A DNA stretch of 46,655 bases from Faecousia sp. (lineage in GTDB: Bacteria > Bacillota > Clostridia > Oscillospirales > Oscillospiraceae), in assembly GCA_029257335.1 (NCBI GenBank), contig JARIBV010000022.1, positions 1-46,655 on the forward strand, given 5' to 3'. The notes under the pieces are model-generated. The model ran no database searches, was not told the origin of the DNA, and saw only the letters and a program-made list of their open reading frames with translations. Positions 9,954-19,372 of the stretch are shown in pieces (the stretch's first letter is position 1; each line of letters starts with the position of its first letter). The translations under genes were made by a program, and so were the position numbers.

Positions 9954-10868
9954 TTACTTCCCCAGCATACGGTCAATACTCTTTTGCGCACCGATCCGCA
10001 CCGCATCTGTCAGCATAATTTCTTCTCCCCCCACACCATTCAGGCACTGATACACCTCCATCAGGGTAGTCAGGCGCATATCTTGGCAAATGCATTTCTT
10101 GGAAAGGGGATAAAAGCGTTTTTCAGGATAGGAAAAGCGCAGATGCTCTGCAATGGTGGTATCCGTCCCGATGATAAATTCTTTGGCACTGCTCTGCGCT
10201 ACAAAATTCATGATTCCGGTGGTGCTTCCGGCGTAATCGGCAAGCCGGGTCACCTCTTCTTTGCATTCCGGATGTACCAGTAGCAGTGCCTGCGGATGCC
10301 GTCTACGGGCCTCTTTGATATCCTCTTCCGTGATCTGCATGTGGACGGGACAGCCTCCTTTTACAAAGTAGAACTTCTTTTCAGGGACCTGCTTTTCGAT
10401 CCAGCTGCCCAGGTTGCAGTCCGGAATAAAAAGGATTTCCTCCTGGGGCAGATTCTTCACAATCTCCAACGCAGAAGCGGAGGTCACGCAAATGTCACAC
10501 TGGGTTTTCAGCGCAGAGGTGGAATTGATATAGGCCACCACCGCTGCATTCGGATAACGCTGCTTCAAGGCCTTCAGTTCCTCCACGGTGAGCTGCTCCG
10601 CCATGGGACAGCCGGCCTGTGCATGGCTCAGAATCACTCGTTTCTGAGGTGACAGAATTTTCGCCGTTTCTGCCATAAACCGAACACCGCACATCAGCAG
10701 TGTGTTCTGCGGTGCGGTCTGGGCCTTGCGGCTCAGGGCAAAGGAATCGCCCACAAAGTCGGCAATTTCAATGATATCATGGGTCTGATAGGCATGGGCC
10801 AAGATACAGACCTCTTTTTCTTTCTTCAGGCTGAGGATTCTGTCCTGCAATTCTTTTGTAGTAAACAT
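9954..10868 (-). CDS. nadA: Quinolinate synthase
   Basis: This 4Fe-4S enzyme condenses iminoaspartate with dihydroxyacetone phosphate to quinolinate. The 304-residue product is of NadA length. It contains LAHAYQTHDI, the cluster-Cys segment MCGVRFMAETAKI, HAQAGCPMAEQ, the Cys of CDICVTSASAL, VHPECKEEV and the C-terminal cluster Cys in KKCICQDMR. The ATG at 10868 is chosen over a longer open frame because GGAGGGG lies just upstream. It is the first gene of the operon and has a consensus promoter in front of it. The cluster is oxygen-sensitive, which fits an anaerobe. Confidence 0.96.
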   Translation of the reverse strand: MFTTKELQDRILSLKKEKEVCILAHAYQTHDIIEIADFVGDSFALSRKAQTAPQNTLLMCGVRFMAETAKILSPQKRVILSHAQAGCPMAEQLTVEELKALKQRYPNAAVVAYINSTSALKTQCDICVTSASALEIVKNLPQEEILFIPDCNLGSWIEKQVPEKKFYFVKGGCPVHMQITEEDIKEARRRHPQALLLVHPECKEEVTRLADYAGSTTGIMNFVAQSSAKEFIIGTDTTIAEHLRFSYPEKRFYPLSKKCICQDMRLTTLMEVYQCLNGVGGEEIMLTDAVRIGAQKSIDRMLGK

Positions 10869-10890
10869 TGGTTCCCCTCCATTCTCTGCT

Positions 10891-10919
10891 ATTATAATCG
10901 TCCCTCTTTGTTCTGTCAA
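10891..10919 (-). promoter_or_regulatory. Consensus promoter of the nadABC-niaR operon
   Basis: On the minus strand TTGACA (10914-10919) and TATAAT (10891-10896) are separated by exactly 17 nt, a perfect match to the vegetative sigma consensus. The predicted start is near 10884, giving a very short leader. Such a strong promoter needs repression, which fits the regulator at the end of the operon. Confidence 0.9.
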
Positions 10920-10924
10920 TATTG

Positions 10925-10936
10925 GTGTATATACAC
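10925..10936. promoter_or_regulatory. Palindrome GTGTATATACAC, candidate NiaR operator
   Basis: This is a perfect 12-nt palindrome 5 nt upstream of the -35 box of the nad operon. It is placed where a dimeric repressor could hinder RNA polymerase. NiaR in the same operon is the obvious candidate, but I cannot confirm that this matches the NiaR motif. Confidence 0.5.
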
Positions 10937-10997
10937 ATGTAAATATCTTTTTGTGCACAACCGGTTTCAGTAAGAAGGGGAACGCAGAGGTGGAGGG

Positions 10998-11032
10998 TAA
11001 AAAATCTCCCCGGCCCGTGAGGGCCGGGGAGA
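10998..11032 (-). terminator. Terminator of the PHP/SLH gene
   Basis: TCTCCCCGGCCC pairs with GGGCCGGGGAGA around a 4-nt loop, and on the minus strand it runs into six T residues. It begins 8 nt after the stop codon of the upstream giant gene and shields the nad promoter from read-through. Confidence 0.95.
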
Positions 11033-11040
11033 AACGGAAC

Positions 11041-14000
11041 TTACTTCTCGGAATTCATGCGCATAAGCAGCGCTGCAGCCTGTGCACGAGTAGAATGATT
11101 CTTGGGACGAAGCATACCGTCCTCCATGCCTTCCACCAGCTTTGCATCCACTGCCCAGGCAAATGCATCCTGCGCAAAGTTCATGATCTTATCTGCATCG
11201 GGATACGGACTCAGATCTGCTCTGCCGGTGACATCCATCCCGATCCCATCGGCATAGCGGAACAGGAATGTCACCATCTGCTCTCTGGTAACTGCTTTTC
11301 CAGGTGCAAACCGCTCTTCGGTCATGCCCTTGGCAATGCCTTCGCTGTAAGCCCAGGAGACCGCGTCGGTATAGAAGCGATTCTCTGCCACATCCTCAAA
11401 CGGAGCGGTTTCTTCCACAGCTGGCTGCCCTGCCATGCGATACAGAACGGTAACCAGCTGACCACGGGTCAGCGCTCCATTGGGGTGGAAGTGTGTCTCG
11501 TCGATGCCCTCCATGATGCCCTCAGACAGGACATACTCCAGCGCCTCATGGTACCACTTTCCGGTGTCCACATCAATAAAGTTCTTTGCAAGGCAGTTGT
11601 CCGGATTTACCGGGATGACCTGGTGCTGCTTTTCGCCGCAAATCGAGCAAATGCGCACTGCACTGCCCTCAGCATAGCAGGTGGCTTCCTTCTCCACTGT
11701 CCACGAGCCCCAGCTGTGGACATGGGTTCCTTCTGTGCAGACAATGTCTGCACGGTTACGGATACGCAGTCTTGCATAGCTGTCGTTTTCAATGGCGTAG
11801 GTGTTGTCGTAGGAAGCAAGGCCGGTTGCAGTGATGAAGCAACCCTGTTCCAGATTGGCAATTTCCACATCCTTGGTGATGTAGCCGTCAATGAACACAC
11901 GGGCCACTTCGCCGGAACCGTCTCTTACATAGATGGATTCCACCAGGCCATTGACCATGGTGTAGTTCGTAACCATGCCGGAGATGGTAACCAGAGAGCC
12001 CAGATACTTGCCGCTGTTCATCTCTGCGGCTGTAATACCGACAGGCTCCACAGGCTCCTGCTCCCCAATCTTGGTGATGGAAGTGACCTGAAGCTGAGAT
12101 TCTCCCTGGTAAGCACTGGTAGTGCCGGTGATCCGAACCACATCGCCTACCTGATAGTCCCCGGCAACGGGGAAGCAGTTGATACCGGCAGTCTTGTCCT
12201 GCACATAGATGCAATCAAAGAAGGCCGTGTCCTTGTCATGGCCGGAAGCATTGGAGGTAACAGCCCCCTCAACGGTGAACTTGTAACCGGCTTCGCTCTG
12301 TGCATGAACATCGGCAATGTCTGTGACCACCATGGGATTCACAAACTGCATCAGGTTCTCACAGATGGTGTAGTTGGAGTAATTTTTTTCGGCTGCATTG
12401 TCCAGATTGGCCTGTACCTCAAAGTTACTCATGAAAGCAGCGCCGGAGACCACAATGAGGCCCTGACCCTCCAGCTGTTCAGTTCCCAGAACCAGCAGGC
12501 GGTTATCATTTTCACCAACCGGATACTTGGGAATATTCTCGCCGCCCAGGCCGTCATTGTCGCTGTCCTTGGAGTAAGTGCTACTGTGGCCGTATACAAC
12601 GGGAGTCACCGTTGCAGGCAGCTCTGTGGCGGGCTTGCCCGCTGCATCCACCGCAAAGATGGAGGCACCGCCGTACTGGCTGAACAGCTGGGTGTACAGC
12701 TTGTCATTGGGATGCTCTGCGTCAAACTCCACCCCCTTCATCAGGAAGGAGTCCATGTTGTAGGTGCTGAAGTACAGTCTCTGGGGCTGGCCGCCGTTCA
12801 GCACATCGTCATTGGTGCCATCATCGCCGATGCGCAGGGAAGAGCCAAGTGCTTCCAGAAGCTTGTTCTGCTGCGCTGCCATGTGGTCCGCATCGGGGAA
12901 TTTGCCATAGTTCTCATAATAGTCAGACCAGCCTGACAACACCACTGTGCCGCCGGCCTTGTTAAAGTTCACAATGGCCTCAATTTCTGCGTCCGAATAG
13001 GTTGCATACGGGTCACGCAGGGCAGTGCCGTCACGGCGGGAAGGAACGGTGAGAATGATCATCTTGTACTTGGGATTGCCGCAGGCTGCGATCAGATCCT
13101 CACCGGTCTTCAGCTCCACGGTACGGACGGAGTAGCCCGCAGCCAGATTGCCAAAGTTGCCCATGGAATCCTTATAGTTACCAGCCACATACTCATTGTA
13201 GTGAGAGGCATCGATTCCCACATAGACCAGAGTCTCTGCGTTCAGAACATCCAGCGTCAGATCCGTGGAAAAGGTGTATTCCTCCCCATTCAGCTCCATG
13301 ACCGCAGTCACCGTGATTTTTGTAATCTTTGCGGCTGTGGGGATATACTTCCATTCCACGGTTGCGGTGCCGCTGGCAGGAACGGTGTAGCCGGTGGTAT
13401 CGGTTGCCAGGACCTCGGAGCCGTTGGTGGTATAGGTCACAGACTTCACCTTTGCATCGGCGGCCTCACTGTTGAACAGGGTCGTGGTGATGGTCAGCTC
13501 CTCGTCTGTGACAGGGGTTGCGGTGCTGCTGACAGCGGAGTTGATGCCCAGCTTCAGGGTTTCGCCAACCCAAACGGGGGCCGTCACAGCCAGATCCCCG
13601 TCCGCCTGGGTAACACGGATATAGTAATAGCTGTAGGTGGGGTCCAGCGTCACCGTAAGCTCGCCGGCTGCCAGTTCCTCGGCATTATCCCAGGTGTGGG
13701 CCACCTTGCCGGAGTTTACAATGACTTCCACTTTGGAGATAGAATCGGAAGAATCAGGATCAAATACAGTCACATTTAGATTCAGCTTCTCGGGAACCTC
13801 TTCCATGATGGTGCCCAGCATCCGGCCGTTGACGGTATAACCGATTTCCAGATTCTTATCTTCGGTTGCGTAGACACGATAGTTACGGATGGCTTCATAG
13901 AGGCCTTCCTCAGTGAAATTGTCGGTGAGGATCACATCCCGGGCATCGTTGGCATTGCCCCACTTGCCCTTGTGGTTATCCTGGTTGTTGGTAGGCGCCA

Positions 14001-16749
14001 CATGCCAGCCCTTGTCCAGAGCCAGGGTGTACTGCTCATAGCTGGGGTAGTAGCCGCCGGCACCAATCTGGCCTTCGCCGTTGCCTACCTCCACCAGATA
14101 CATCCGGGAGTCAATGACGGCATCCCAGTAGCTGAAGTCCGTAAAGTTGCCGAAGGTCGTGCCGGGGTGGTTAAACTGGTTGATGGAGTTGACCCCCTCC
14201 GGCTGGCTCAGCAGGGAATAGTATGCCTTCATACCGGCATCATTGGTCTTATTATTCAGGGTCTTATTATTCCGGGAGACAATACCGGGGGTGGCAAAGG
14301 TGTTGATATGGCCGGGGCCACCGGACCAGGTCATTTCAAAACCGCCCATGGCCACAACCTTGTTCTGCTTGTCGTTGAATGCCGCAATGTCCCCTTTGTA
14401 CCGGTCCCAGATTTTCCGGCTTTCCGCAGTGGCCAGATTCATGTCATACAGCGCACCCTCGGGGTTGGCTTCATTCTTGGTATCAAAGTAGTTGGAGTGG
14501 TCCGTAAAGGCCACAAAATCAACATTGGCGCTCTCAGGCAGATTCTCCACATAGCTCAGCGCATCCGCCAGTGTACCGGAACCGTCGGAATACTGGCCGG
14601 TGTGAGAGTGGAGCTGGCCAAAGTACAGCTGATACTCGGTCTTTCCTACGGTGAAGGCCCAGGTCTTGGTAGCCGTCTTGCCGTCGGCACGGACCGCGGT
14701 AACGACAACCGTGGTACGGCCATCAGGCAGATCCGCAGCAGGGGTGTAGGAAAGCAGACCATTTTCATAGACCGCCTCTACCTGCTGGCCGTTTACAGTC
14801 ATGGTCATCTTTGCGTTCTCCCCAATATTGCTGAGCTTGGCGGAAATCACAGGCTTTTTGTTTTCACCGGTCTGAGAACCGGCGGCAGGGACAGGCTCGG
14901 AAATTACAGGCTCATCCTGTACCATAACGGTGATGGACTGGGTAAAGGCGACCCCCTTGTTGTCCTCGCCGGACAACTCAATGACAAACTTACCTGCATC
15001 CTTAAATGCGTTGACCTCTTCTGCGGTAAGGGAAATGGTCAGAACGCCGTTTTCCAGGGTATGAGTCAAATCGCATTTGACATCCTTGATTCCAAAGACC
15101 GAATCAGCCGTCAGAGTCAGCTCATAGGGCGCACCTACAAATGCGGCCGGCACTTCGTCGCTGATGAACTTGGGCTCATTCACCACGCCTTCAGTAATAT
15201 GCTCGTTGGCGCAGGGGAGGAACCGGAAGGTGAAGATGTCATAGTCAGTGACCTTGTTCATGCTGTATGTCTTATAGGAATCCGCATAGAACTCCAGGAA
15301 CTGGCTGTACTTGCCGTTAAACTTTGCCGTGCGGCTCTCCATGGTATACCCTGCGCCACGCCGGGCCAGGGTCCAGTCCGCATCTTCCGTGGCTTGCTTA
15401 GAATAGAAGGCATTGTTACCGGTGCCATTGGAGCACAGGTAGCCGAAGGCCTCGTTGTAGAAGCGGTAATACTGACCGTTGACTTCCACCTTGAAAATCA
15501 CGCCGCCATTTTCTGTAGTGGCCCGATTCTCGGCAAGGGCAGCAGAAACATTGTTGATTGCAGGGCTGTCTGTATTGTCATTCTGCAAAGACAGAACGCC
15601 CTTGGCCCCCAGGTTATACAGGACAACCTGATCTCCGTTGGCAGGCAAATCGGTGTCGGGCTTGGGATCGGGGTCCGGCTTGACCTCTTCCTCCACCACA
15701 TAGAACCGCTGGGCGAAGAAGGCTTCATTCTGTCCGATTTCTCTGTAAGCACTCCAGGTCTCATATTTTTCCTGATACTGTACCATGGCCTTGCGGACGG
15801 TGTTGTTGATATAGTAGCAGCCGTCGGTGGCAGCAACGGTAACTTCCCAGTTGGCATTCTTTCCATAAAGGGGCATACTGGAATGCTGGTCCTCCATGGT
15901 CAATTTCTTTCCATCTGCAGTGGAGAAGGTATAAGTACCGTCTTCGTTGACGCCAACCGTCCACACATCGGCCTCTGTATAGCCGGACAGCTTGCCATCC
16001 TTCATGGTAACGGCCACACTGTTATTGTAATAGCCTTTGTAGGTTGTAGACAGTGCTCTCATGGCAGCAGGGTTATAGATGACCACATGGTCACCGGCCC
16101 GGATGGGAGCATCTGTAACAGGGGGCTCTACCGGCTCAGTGGGATCGGGTTTCGGCTCGGTGGGCTTGGGATCGGTGGGCGCAGGGGGCGTAGGCCCCTC
16201 TCCATCCAGTTTGAACAGGGTGAAATCACAGGGATAGCCCTCAGGCCGGCCTGCAATGGTGCCGTTTTTGTACGCACGGAATTTGTTGGGGTTATTGGGA
16301 TCTCCGACATTGCTTGCCAGCAGGACTTTTCCCTCCTGACCGGCAAAACGGAAGGTTCCGTTGTCGCAGGTTACGACCCAGTTGTATGCACCTGCCTGGA
16401 TTCCGTTGGTGTTTTCTGCCTTTGGCGCAACGGATGCACCGTTGCTGTCGGTCATAACCACATGGTTTCCGTCCACACTGAGGTTCCATACCACAGATGC
16501 AGCCGGGTCCTGGACTGTATCGCCCCGGGCGGCAAGGAGCTGGCTGGTAATCCAACCGTCCTCCAGCACGCCGGGGGCATAGCCGGTTTTGACAAGCATC
16601 ACATACTTACCGGTGGTCAGTTCATCGGCCGTTGTGATTTTGGTGTAGGTGGCAGGCTCTGCGGCCAGGACAAAGGTGGGCACCATGGAAATCACCATGG
16701 CAATCACCAGCAGCCAGGACAGCAGTCTGCTCTTTTTCTGCGTGTTCAT
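11041..16749 (-). CDS. Giant SLH-anchored surface protein with PHP (CehA/McbA-like) metallohydrolase domain
   Basis: This is a 1902-residue secreted protein. A signal peptide (MNTQKKSRLLSWLL to VLAA) is followed by three related beta-rich modules (GKYVMLVKTG near 47, GDHVVIYN near 220, GDQVVLYN near 370) joined by Pro/Thr/Asp linkers. Ig-like segments (about 500-705) lead to a PHP domain with metal-ligand candidates H714-x-H716, D750, H751, E805, H814, H861, D924 and H926. Further Ig-like repeats precede a GATase1-like Rossmann domain (about 1172-1475), two OB-fold-like domains (about 1477-1650), a small CxxC segment (HVHSWGSW, CSICGEK) and three SLH domains (about 1722-1902). The SLH domains should bind pyruvylated wall polymer. 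PHP domains hydrolyse phosphoesters, so an extracellular phosphodiesterase or nuclease role is plausible but unproven. The ATG has AAGGAGG upstream; it is a single gene. Confidence 0.85.
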   Translation of the reverse strand: MNTQKKSRLLSWLLVIAMVISMVPTFVLAAEPATYTKITTADELTTGKYVMLVKTGYAPGVLEDGWITSQLLAARGDTVQDPAASVVWNLSVDGNHVVMTDSNGASVAPKAENTNGIQAGAYNWVVTCDNGTFRFAGQEGKVLLASNVGDPNNPNKFRAYKNGTIAGRPEGYPCDFTLFKLDGEGPTPPAPTDPKPTEPKPDPTEPVEPPVTDAPIRAGDHVVIYNPAAMRALSTTYKGYYNNSVAVTMKDGKLSGYTEADVWTVGVNEDGTYTFSTADGKKLTMEDQHSSMPLYGKNANWEVTVAATDGCYYINNTVRKAMVQYQEKYETWSAYREIGQNEAFFAQRFYVVEEEVKPDPDPKPDTDLPANGDQVVLYNLGAKGVLSLQNDNTDSPAINNVSAALAENRATTENGGVIFKVEVNGQYYRFYNEAFGYLCSNGTGNNAFYSKQATEDADWTLARRGAGYTMESRTAKFNGKYSQFLEFYADSYKTYSMNKVTDYDIFTFRFLPCANEHITEGVVNEPKFISDEVPAAFVGAPYELTLTADSVFGIKDVKCDLTHTLENGVLTISLTAEEVNAFKDAGKFVIELSGEDNKGVAFTQSITVMVQDEPVISEPVPAAGSQTGENKKPVISAKLSNIGENAKMTMTVNGQQVEAVYENGLLSYTPAADLPDGRTTVVVTAVRADGKTATKTWAFTVGKTEYQLYFGQLHSHTGQYSDGSGTLADALSYVENLPESANVDFVAFTDHSNYFDTKNEANPEGALYDMNLATAESRKIWDRYKGDIAAFNDKQNKVVAMGGFEMTWSGGPGHINTFATPGIVSRNNKTLNNKTNDAGMKAYYSLLSQPEGVNSINQFNHPGTTFGNFTDFSYWDAVIDSRMYLVEVGNGEGQIGAGGYYPSYEQYTLALDKGWHVAPTNNQDNHKGKWGNANDARDVILTDNFTEEGLYEAIRNYRVYATEDKNLEIGYTVNGRMLGTIMEEVPEKLNLNVTVFDPDSSDSISKVEVIVNSGKVAHTWDNAEELAAGELTVTLDPTYSYYYIRVTQADGDLAVTAPVWVGETLKLGINSAVSSTATPVTDEELTITTTLFNSEAADAKVKSVTYTTNGSEVLATDTTGYTVPASGTATVEWKYIPTAAKITKITVTAVMELNGEEYTFSTDLTLDVLNAETLVYVGIDASHYNEYVAGNYKDSMGNFGNLAAGYSVRTVELKTGEDLIAACGNPKYKMIILTVPSRRDGTALRDPYATYSDAEIEAIVNFNKAGGTVVLSGWSDYYENYGKFPDADHMAAQQNKLLEALGSSLRIGDDGTNDDVLNGGQPQRLYFSTYNMDSFLMKGVEFDAEHPNDKLYTQLFSQYGGASIFAVDAAGKPATELPATVTPVVYGHSSTYSKDSDNDGLGGENIPKYPVGENDNRLLVLGTEQLEGQGLIVVSGAAFMSNFEVQANLDNAAEKNYSNYTICENLMQFVNPMVVTDIADVHAQSEAGYKFTVEGAVTSNASGHDKDTAFFDCIYVQDKTAGINCFPVAGDYQVGDVVRITGTTSAYQGESQLQVTSITKIGEQEPVEPVGITAAEMNSGKYLGSLVTISGMVTNYTMVNGLVESIYVRDGSGEVARVFIDGYITKDVEIANLEQGCFITATGLASYDNTYAIENDSYARLRIRNRADIVCTEGTHVHSWGSWTVEKEATCYAEGSAVRICSICGEKQHQVIPVNPDNCLAKNFIDVDTGKWYHEALEYVLSEGIMEGIDETHFHPNGALTRGQLVTVLYRMAGQPAVEETAPFEDVAENRFYTDAVSWAYSEGIAKGMTEERFAPGKAVTREQMVTFLFRYADGIGMDVTGRADLSPYPDADKIMNFAQDAFAWAVDAKLVEGMEDGMLRPKNHSTRAQAAALLMRMNSEK

Positions 16750-16805
16750 AATCTTCCTCCTTTTTAATTAAAACACAGGAAAAACGGATATGCTTACACA
16801 GTGTC

Positions 16806-16834
16806 ATCATATCACACTTTACTGCACTTTGCCA
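16806..16834 (-). promoter_or_regulatory. Promoter of the PHP/SLH gene
   Basis: TATGAT (16806-16811) is preceded by TGTGA, giving an extended -10, with a weak -35 TGGCAA (16829-16834) at 17 nt. The predicted leader is about 50 nt. It is divergent from the promoter of the L,D-transpeptidase gene. Confidence 0.5.
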
Positions 16835-16915
16835 CCGTTTTTGCAGATGAAACAATGTTTATTTTAAAAATCAGGTTATTTATATATCAAATGTACCTTG
16901 TCCGCATGAATCCCC

Positions 16916-16943
16916 TTGCTCTTCAATGGGAATGTGATATAAT
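16916..16943 (+). promoter_or_regulatory. Promoter of the SLH L,D-transpeptidase gene
   Basis: TTGCTC (16916-16921), a 16-nt spacer and TATAAT (16938-16943) within TGTGATATAAT. The predicted start is near 16950. Confidence 0.65.
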
Positions 16944-16996
16944 AAAATTTATCGAACTCAATGTATTAACCGTTTGTCTGTAAACAAGGAGGAAGT

Positions 16997-19342
16997 ATGA
17001 TGATCTGGTACAAACGATTTCTGGTGACCGGGTTGATTTTCAGCATGTTGATTCCCTGCGTACTGGCCGCAAATCCACAGCCTCTGCTCTGCGCCACAGC
17101 GGCAGAGCCTTCGGAAACGGCCGTGCCTTCAGGCCCCACTGAGCCTTCCGAAACCACCGACCCCTTGGAACCCAGTGTTCCTTCTGAACCTACTGAACCT
17201 ACCGAAACCACCGAGCCTTCGGAGCCTGCGGTCCCTGACCCCAGCGAACCTTCAGAGCCCGCCGAACCTGACCCTCTGGAAGGCTACACCTTTCCCGACA
17301 ACTGGGCAGCGGAACCTCTCAAATTTGCAGTGCGTCACGGGATCTTGGAGGGCCATGGCGGCTTCAATCTGGCTCCCACCGGAAAAACGACCCGTGCCGA
17401 AATGGCCGCCATGCTGGTACGTCTGATGAAAGCCCCCGTTTCCGGCGACTTGTCCGGTTACAGCGACATCAATCCCAACGCCTGGTATTGTGAGGAACTG
17501 GCAACGGCTGTGGATATGGGGATTTTTAACGGTGTTACCGACACCATCATGGCGCCCCAGCGCCATATTACCCGGCAGGAAGCCTTTACGGTTCTTGCCC
17601 GGGCCTTCGGTCTGGAACCTCAGAACCCTGCCGCCTATGAGGTGTTTTCCGACTCCAATCGGGTAAAACCCTTTGCGCAGGATGCCGTCAGTGCGCTGTA
17701 TGAGCTGGGCTGTGTGTCCGGCTATGAAAACAACTGTGTAAAGCCCACTGCTTACATATCCCGGCAGGAGGTTGCCGCTCTGTTCTACAAGCTTCTCACC
17801 CACATCTGTGACAGCCCTTCCCAGCTTCCCGAGTCCGGTATGGTGCTTTATCGGGGTACGGAGCCGCTGCCGGAGGGATACCGGCTGGATGGCAGTCTGA
17901 TTCTGACTTCTTCCGATGTTTCCGACCTGCACGGCATCACGATCTCCCACACGCTTTATCTGCGCTGTCCCCGTTTTACCAAAATTTCCCTTGAGGATCT
18001 GACTGTCGATCAGATTGTGGTTGCCTCCGGCATGGAGTTGGAGGGCGGAAATTTCCCCAGGCTCTCCGTGTTAGCCCCTGACGCCATTATAAATTCCACC
18101 GTCTGTGCGATCTTTCTGAAAGCACCTGCCACCTTATCCGGCAGCTATGAAGAAATGCACTGCTGCGCCTCTGATAGCACCGCCGTACTGGACGGTACTG
18201 CCCACTCCGTAACCCTGCACGCAGACAACATCACCCTCACCGGTGCCGGCCAGGCCGCAGCCGTCATAATCCATGGCAGAGACTGCACGGTTTCCCTGAA
18301 CGCAGACCAGGTGGACTATCAGATCGACTGGCTTCTTCGTGGAGTGCAGGTGGCGCTCACCGCTCCCGCCTCCTGGAATTCTTTTGACGAACTGACTATT
18401 CACGCAGATTTCACAGGGCTTCAAACCGGTTATGGCACCACCGATGGGCAGCGTCCCTGCGATCTTCGCTGGTACTGCAATGGCATCCTTCTGAGTGAAC
18501 AGAAGGACTTCCTGCTCGGTGAAGATACCCGCTCCACCATTCACTATACGCCCGACCCCAACACGCTGCCTGAAAATCTCACATTTACCGCCGTACTCAC
18601 CTGCGGTGTTGACCGTGTGCAAAAATCCTGCGCGGTTACCGCCGACAAATACACTTTAGACTATCTCCGGGCCTGTAAAACAGTGCAAACCGTAAATGTA
18701 GAAGCCAAAACCCTGGTTGCAACCAAGCTCTATACAGACAAGGCCTGCTCCGGTGTCATTCGGAACGTGGAGGCCAATGTTCCGGTTACCCACATGTATT
18801 ATTCCGATGAAGCCGGCGTTCCCGGCCAGGTTCGCCTGGCAGACGGCACCGTGGGCTGGATGGATTGGTCGGACTATCTGGTATCCGAAAAAGACTATAC
18901 CCAGTCCCAGGATTACTCTTTGGGCACAAAGGAAGGCTTCGTCAATCTCAACGGCTACTCCAGCCCAACAGACTATATGATCTGGCTGAGCCTGAAAACC
19001 CAGCGTGTCAACATCTACAGAGGCAGCAAAGGCAGCTGGAAGCTGGTCCGAACCGCTCCTTGCAGCACAGGAAAAAACACCACTCCCACCGTCTCCGGCG
19101 TTTATTCCATCATCTATAAAACCCCAATCTGGCGGTTTTTAGAGGACTACACCAGAGTTTACAATGTCACCGGTTTCTGGGGCGGACAGGCCTTCCACTC
19201 CCGGCTGTACTATTACGATGATACCATCTGTGACGGCACCATCGGCACCCCCGCATCCCATGGCTGCGTGCGCATGATGGACGAAGACTGCAGATACATC
19301 TATGAGGAGCTGCCTCAGGACACTACTGTCGTAATCTACTGA
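16997..19342 (+). CDS. SLH-domain L,D-transpeptidase (YkuD)
   Basis: This is a 781-residue secreted wall enzyme. The signal peptide ends near CVLAANPQ. A Ser/Pro/Glu/Thr linker (about 35-93) precedes three SLH domains (about 93-290) that should dock on secondary wall polymer. A middle region of about 350 residues has no fold I recognise, although parts look beta-helical or Ig-like. The C-terminal YkuD domain carries the catalytic motif SHGCVRM with H755 and C757. L,D-transpeptidases make 3-3 peptidoglycan crosslinks or attach proteins, using tetrapeptide stems, and resist most penicillins. Two adjacent ATGs (16997, 17000) are possible; the second has better spacing to GGAGG. A thioesterase gene follows after 30 nt. 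Confidence 0.88.
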   Translation: MMIWYKRFLVTGLIFSMLIPCVLAANPQPLLCATAAEPSETAVPSGPTEPSETTDPLEPSVPSEPTEPTETTEPSEPAVPDPSEPSEPAEPDPLEGYTFPDNWAAEPLKFAVRHGILEGHGGFNLAPTGKTTRAEMAAMLVRLMKAPVSGDLSGYSDINPNAWYCEELATAVDMGIFNGVTDTIMAPQRHITRQEAFTVLARAFGLEPQNPAAYEVFSDSNRVKPFAQDAVSALYELGCVSGYENNCVKPTAYISRQEVAALFYKLLTHICDSPSQLPESGMVLYRGTEPLPEGYRLDGSLILTSSDVSDLHGITISHTLYLRCPRFTKISLEDLTVDQIVVASGMELEGGNFPRLSVLAPDAIINSTVCAIFLKAPATLSGSYEEMHCCASDSTAVLDGTAHSVTLHADNITLTGAGQAAAVIIHGRDCTVSLNADQVDYQIDWLLRGVQVALTAPASWNSFDELTIHADFTGLQTGYGTTDGQRPCDLRWYCNGILLSEQKDFLLGEDTRSTIHYTPDPNTLPENLTFTAVLTCGVDRVQKSCAVTADKYTLDYLRACKTVQTVNVEAKTLVATKLYTDKACSGVIRNVEANVPVTHMYYSDEAGVPGQVRLADGTVGWMDWSDYLVSEKDYTQSQDYSLGTKEGFVNLNGYSSPTDYMIWLSLKTQRVNIYRGSKGSWKLVRTAPCSTGKNTTPTVSGVYSIIYKTPIWRFLEDYTRVYNVTGFWGGQAFHSRLYYYDDTICDGTIGTPASHGCVRMMDEDCRYIYEELPQDTTVVIY
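17104..17280 (+). repeat. Degenerate coding repeat for Pro/Ser/Glu/Thr linker
   Basis: This stretch repeats variants of CCTTCNGAACC and ACNGA, encoding a run of TEPSE-like and PSEP units. It forms a flexible spacer between signal peptide and SLH domains and could change length by slippage or recombination. Confidence 0.7.
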
Positions 19343-19372
19343 TTCTAACCAATCCCAAAGGAGGGAATCTTT

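Noticed and set aside
13972..16767. 931-codon open frame opposite the PHP/SLH gene
   Set aside because: Same cause; composition is unlike a real protein and the true gene has signal peptide and SLH motifs.
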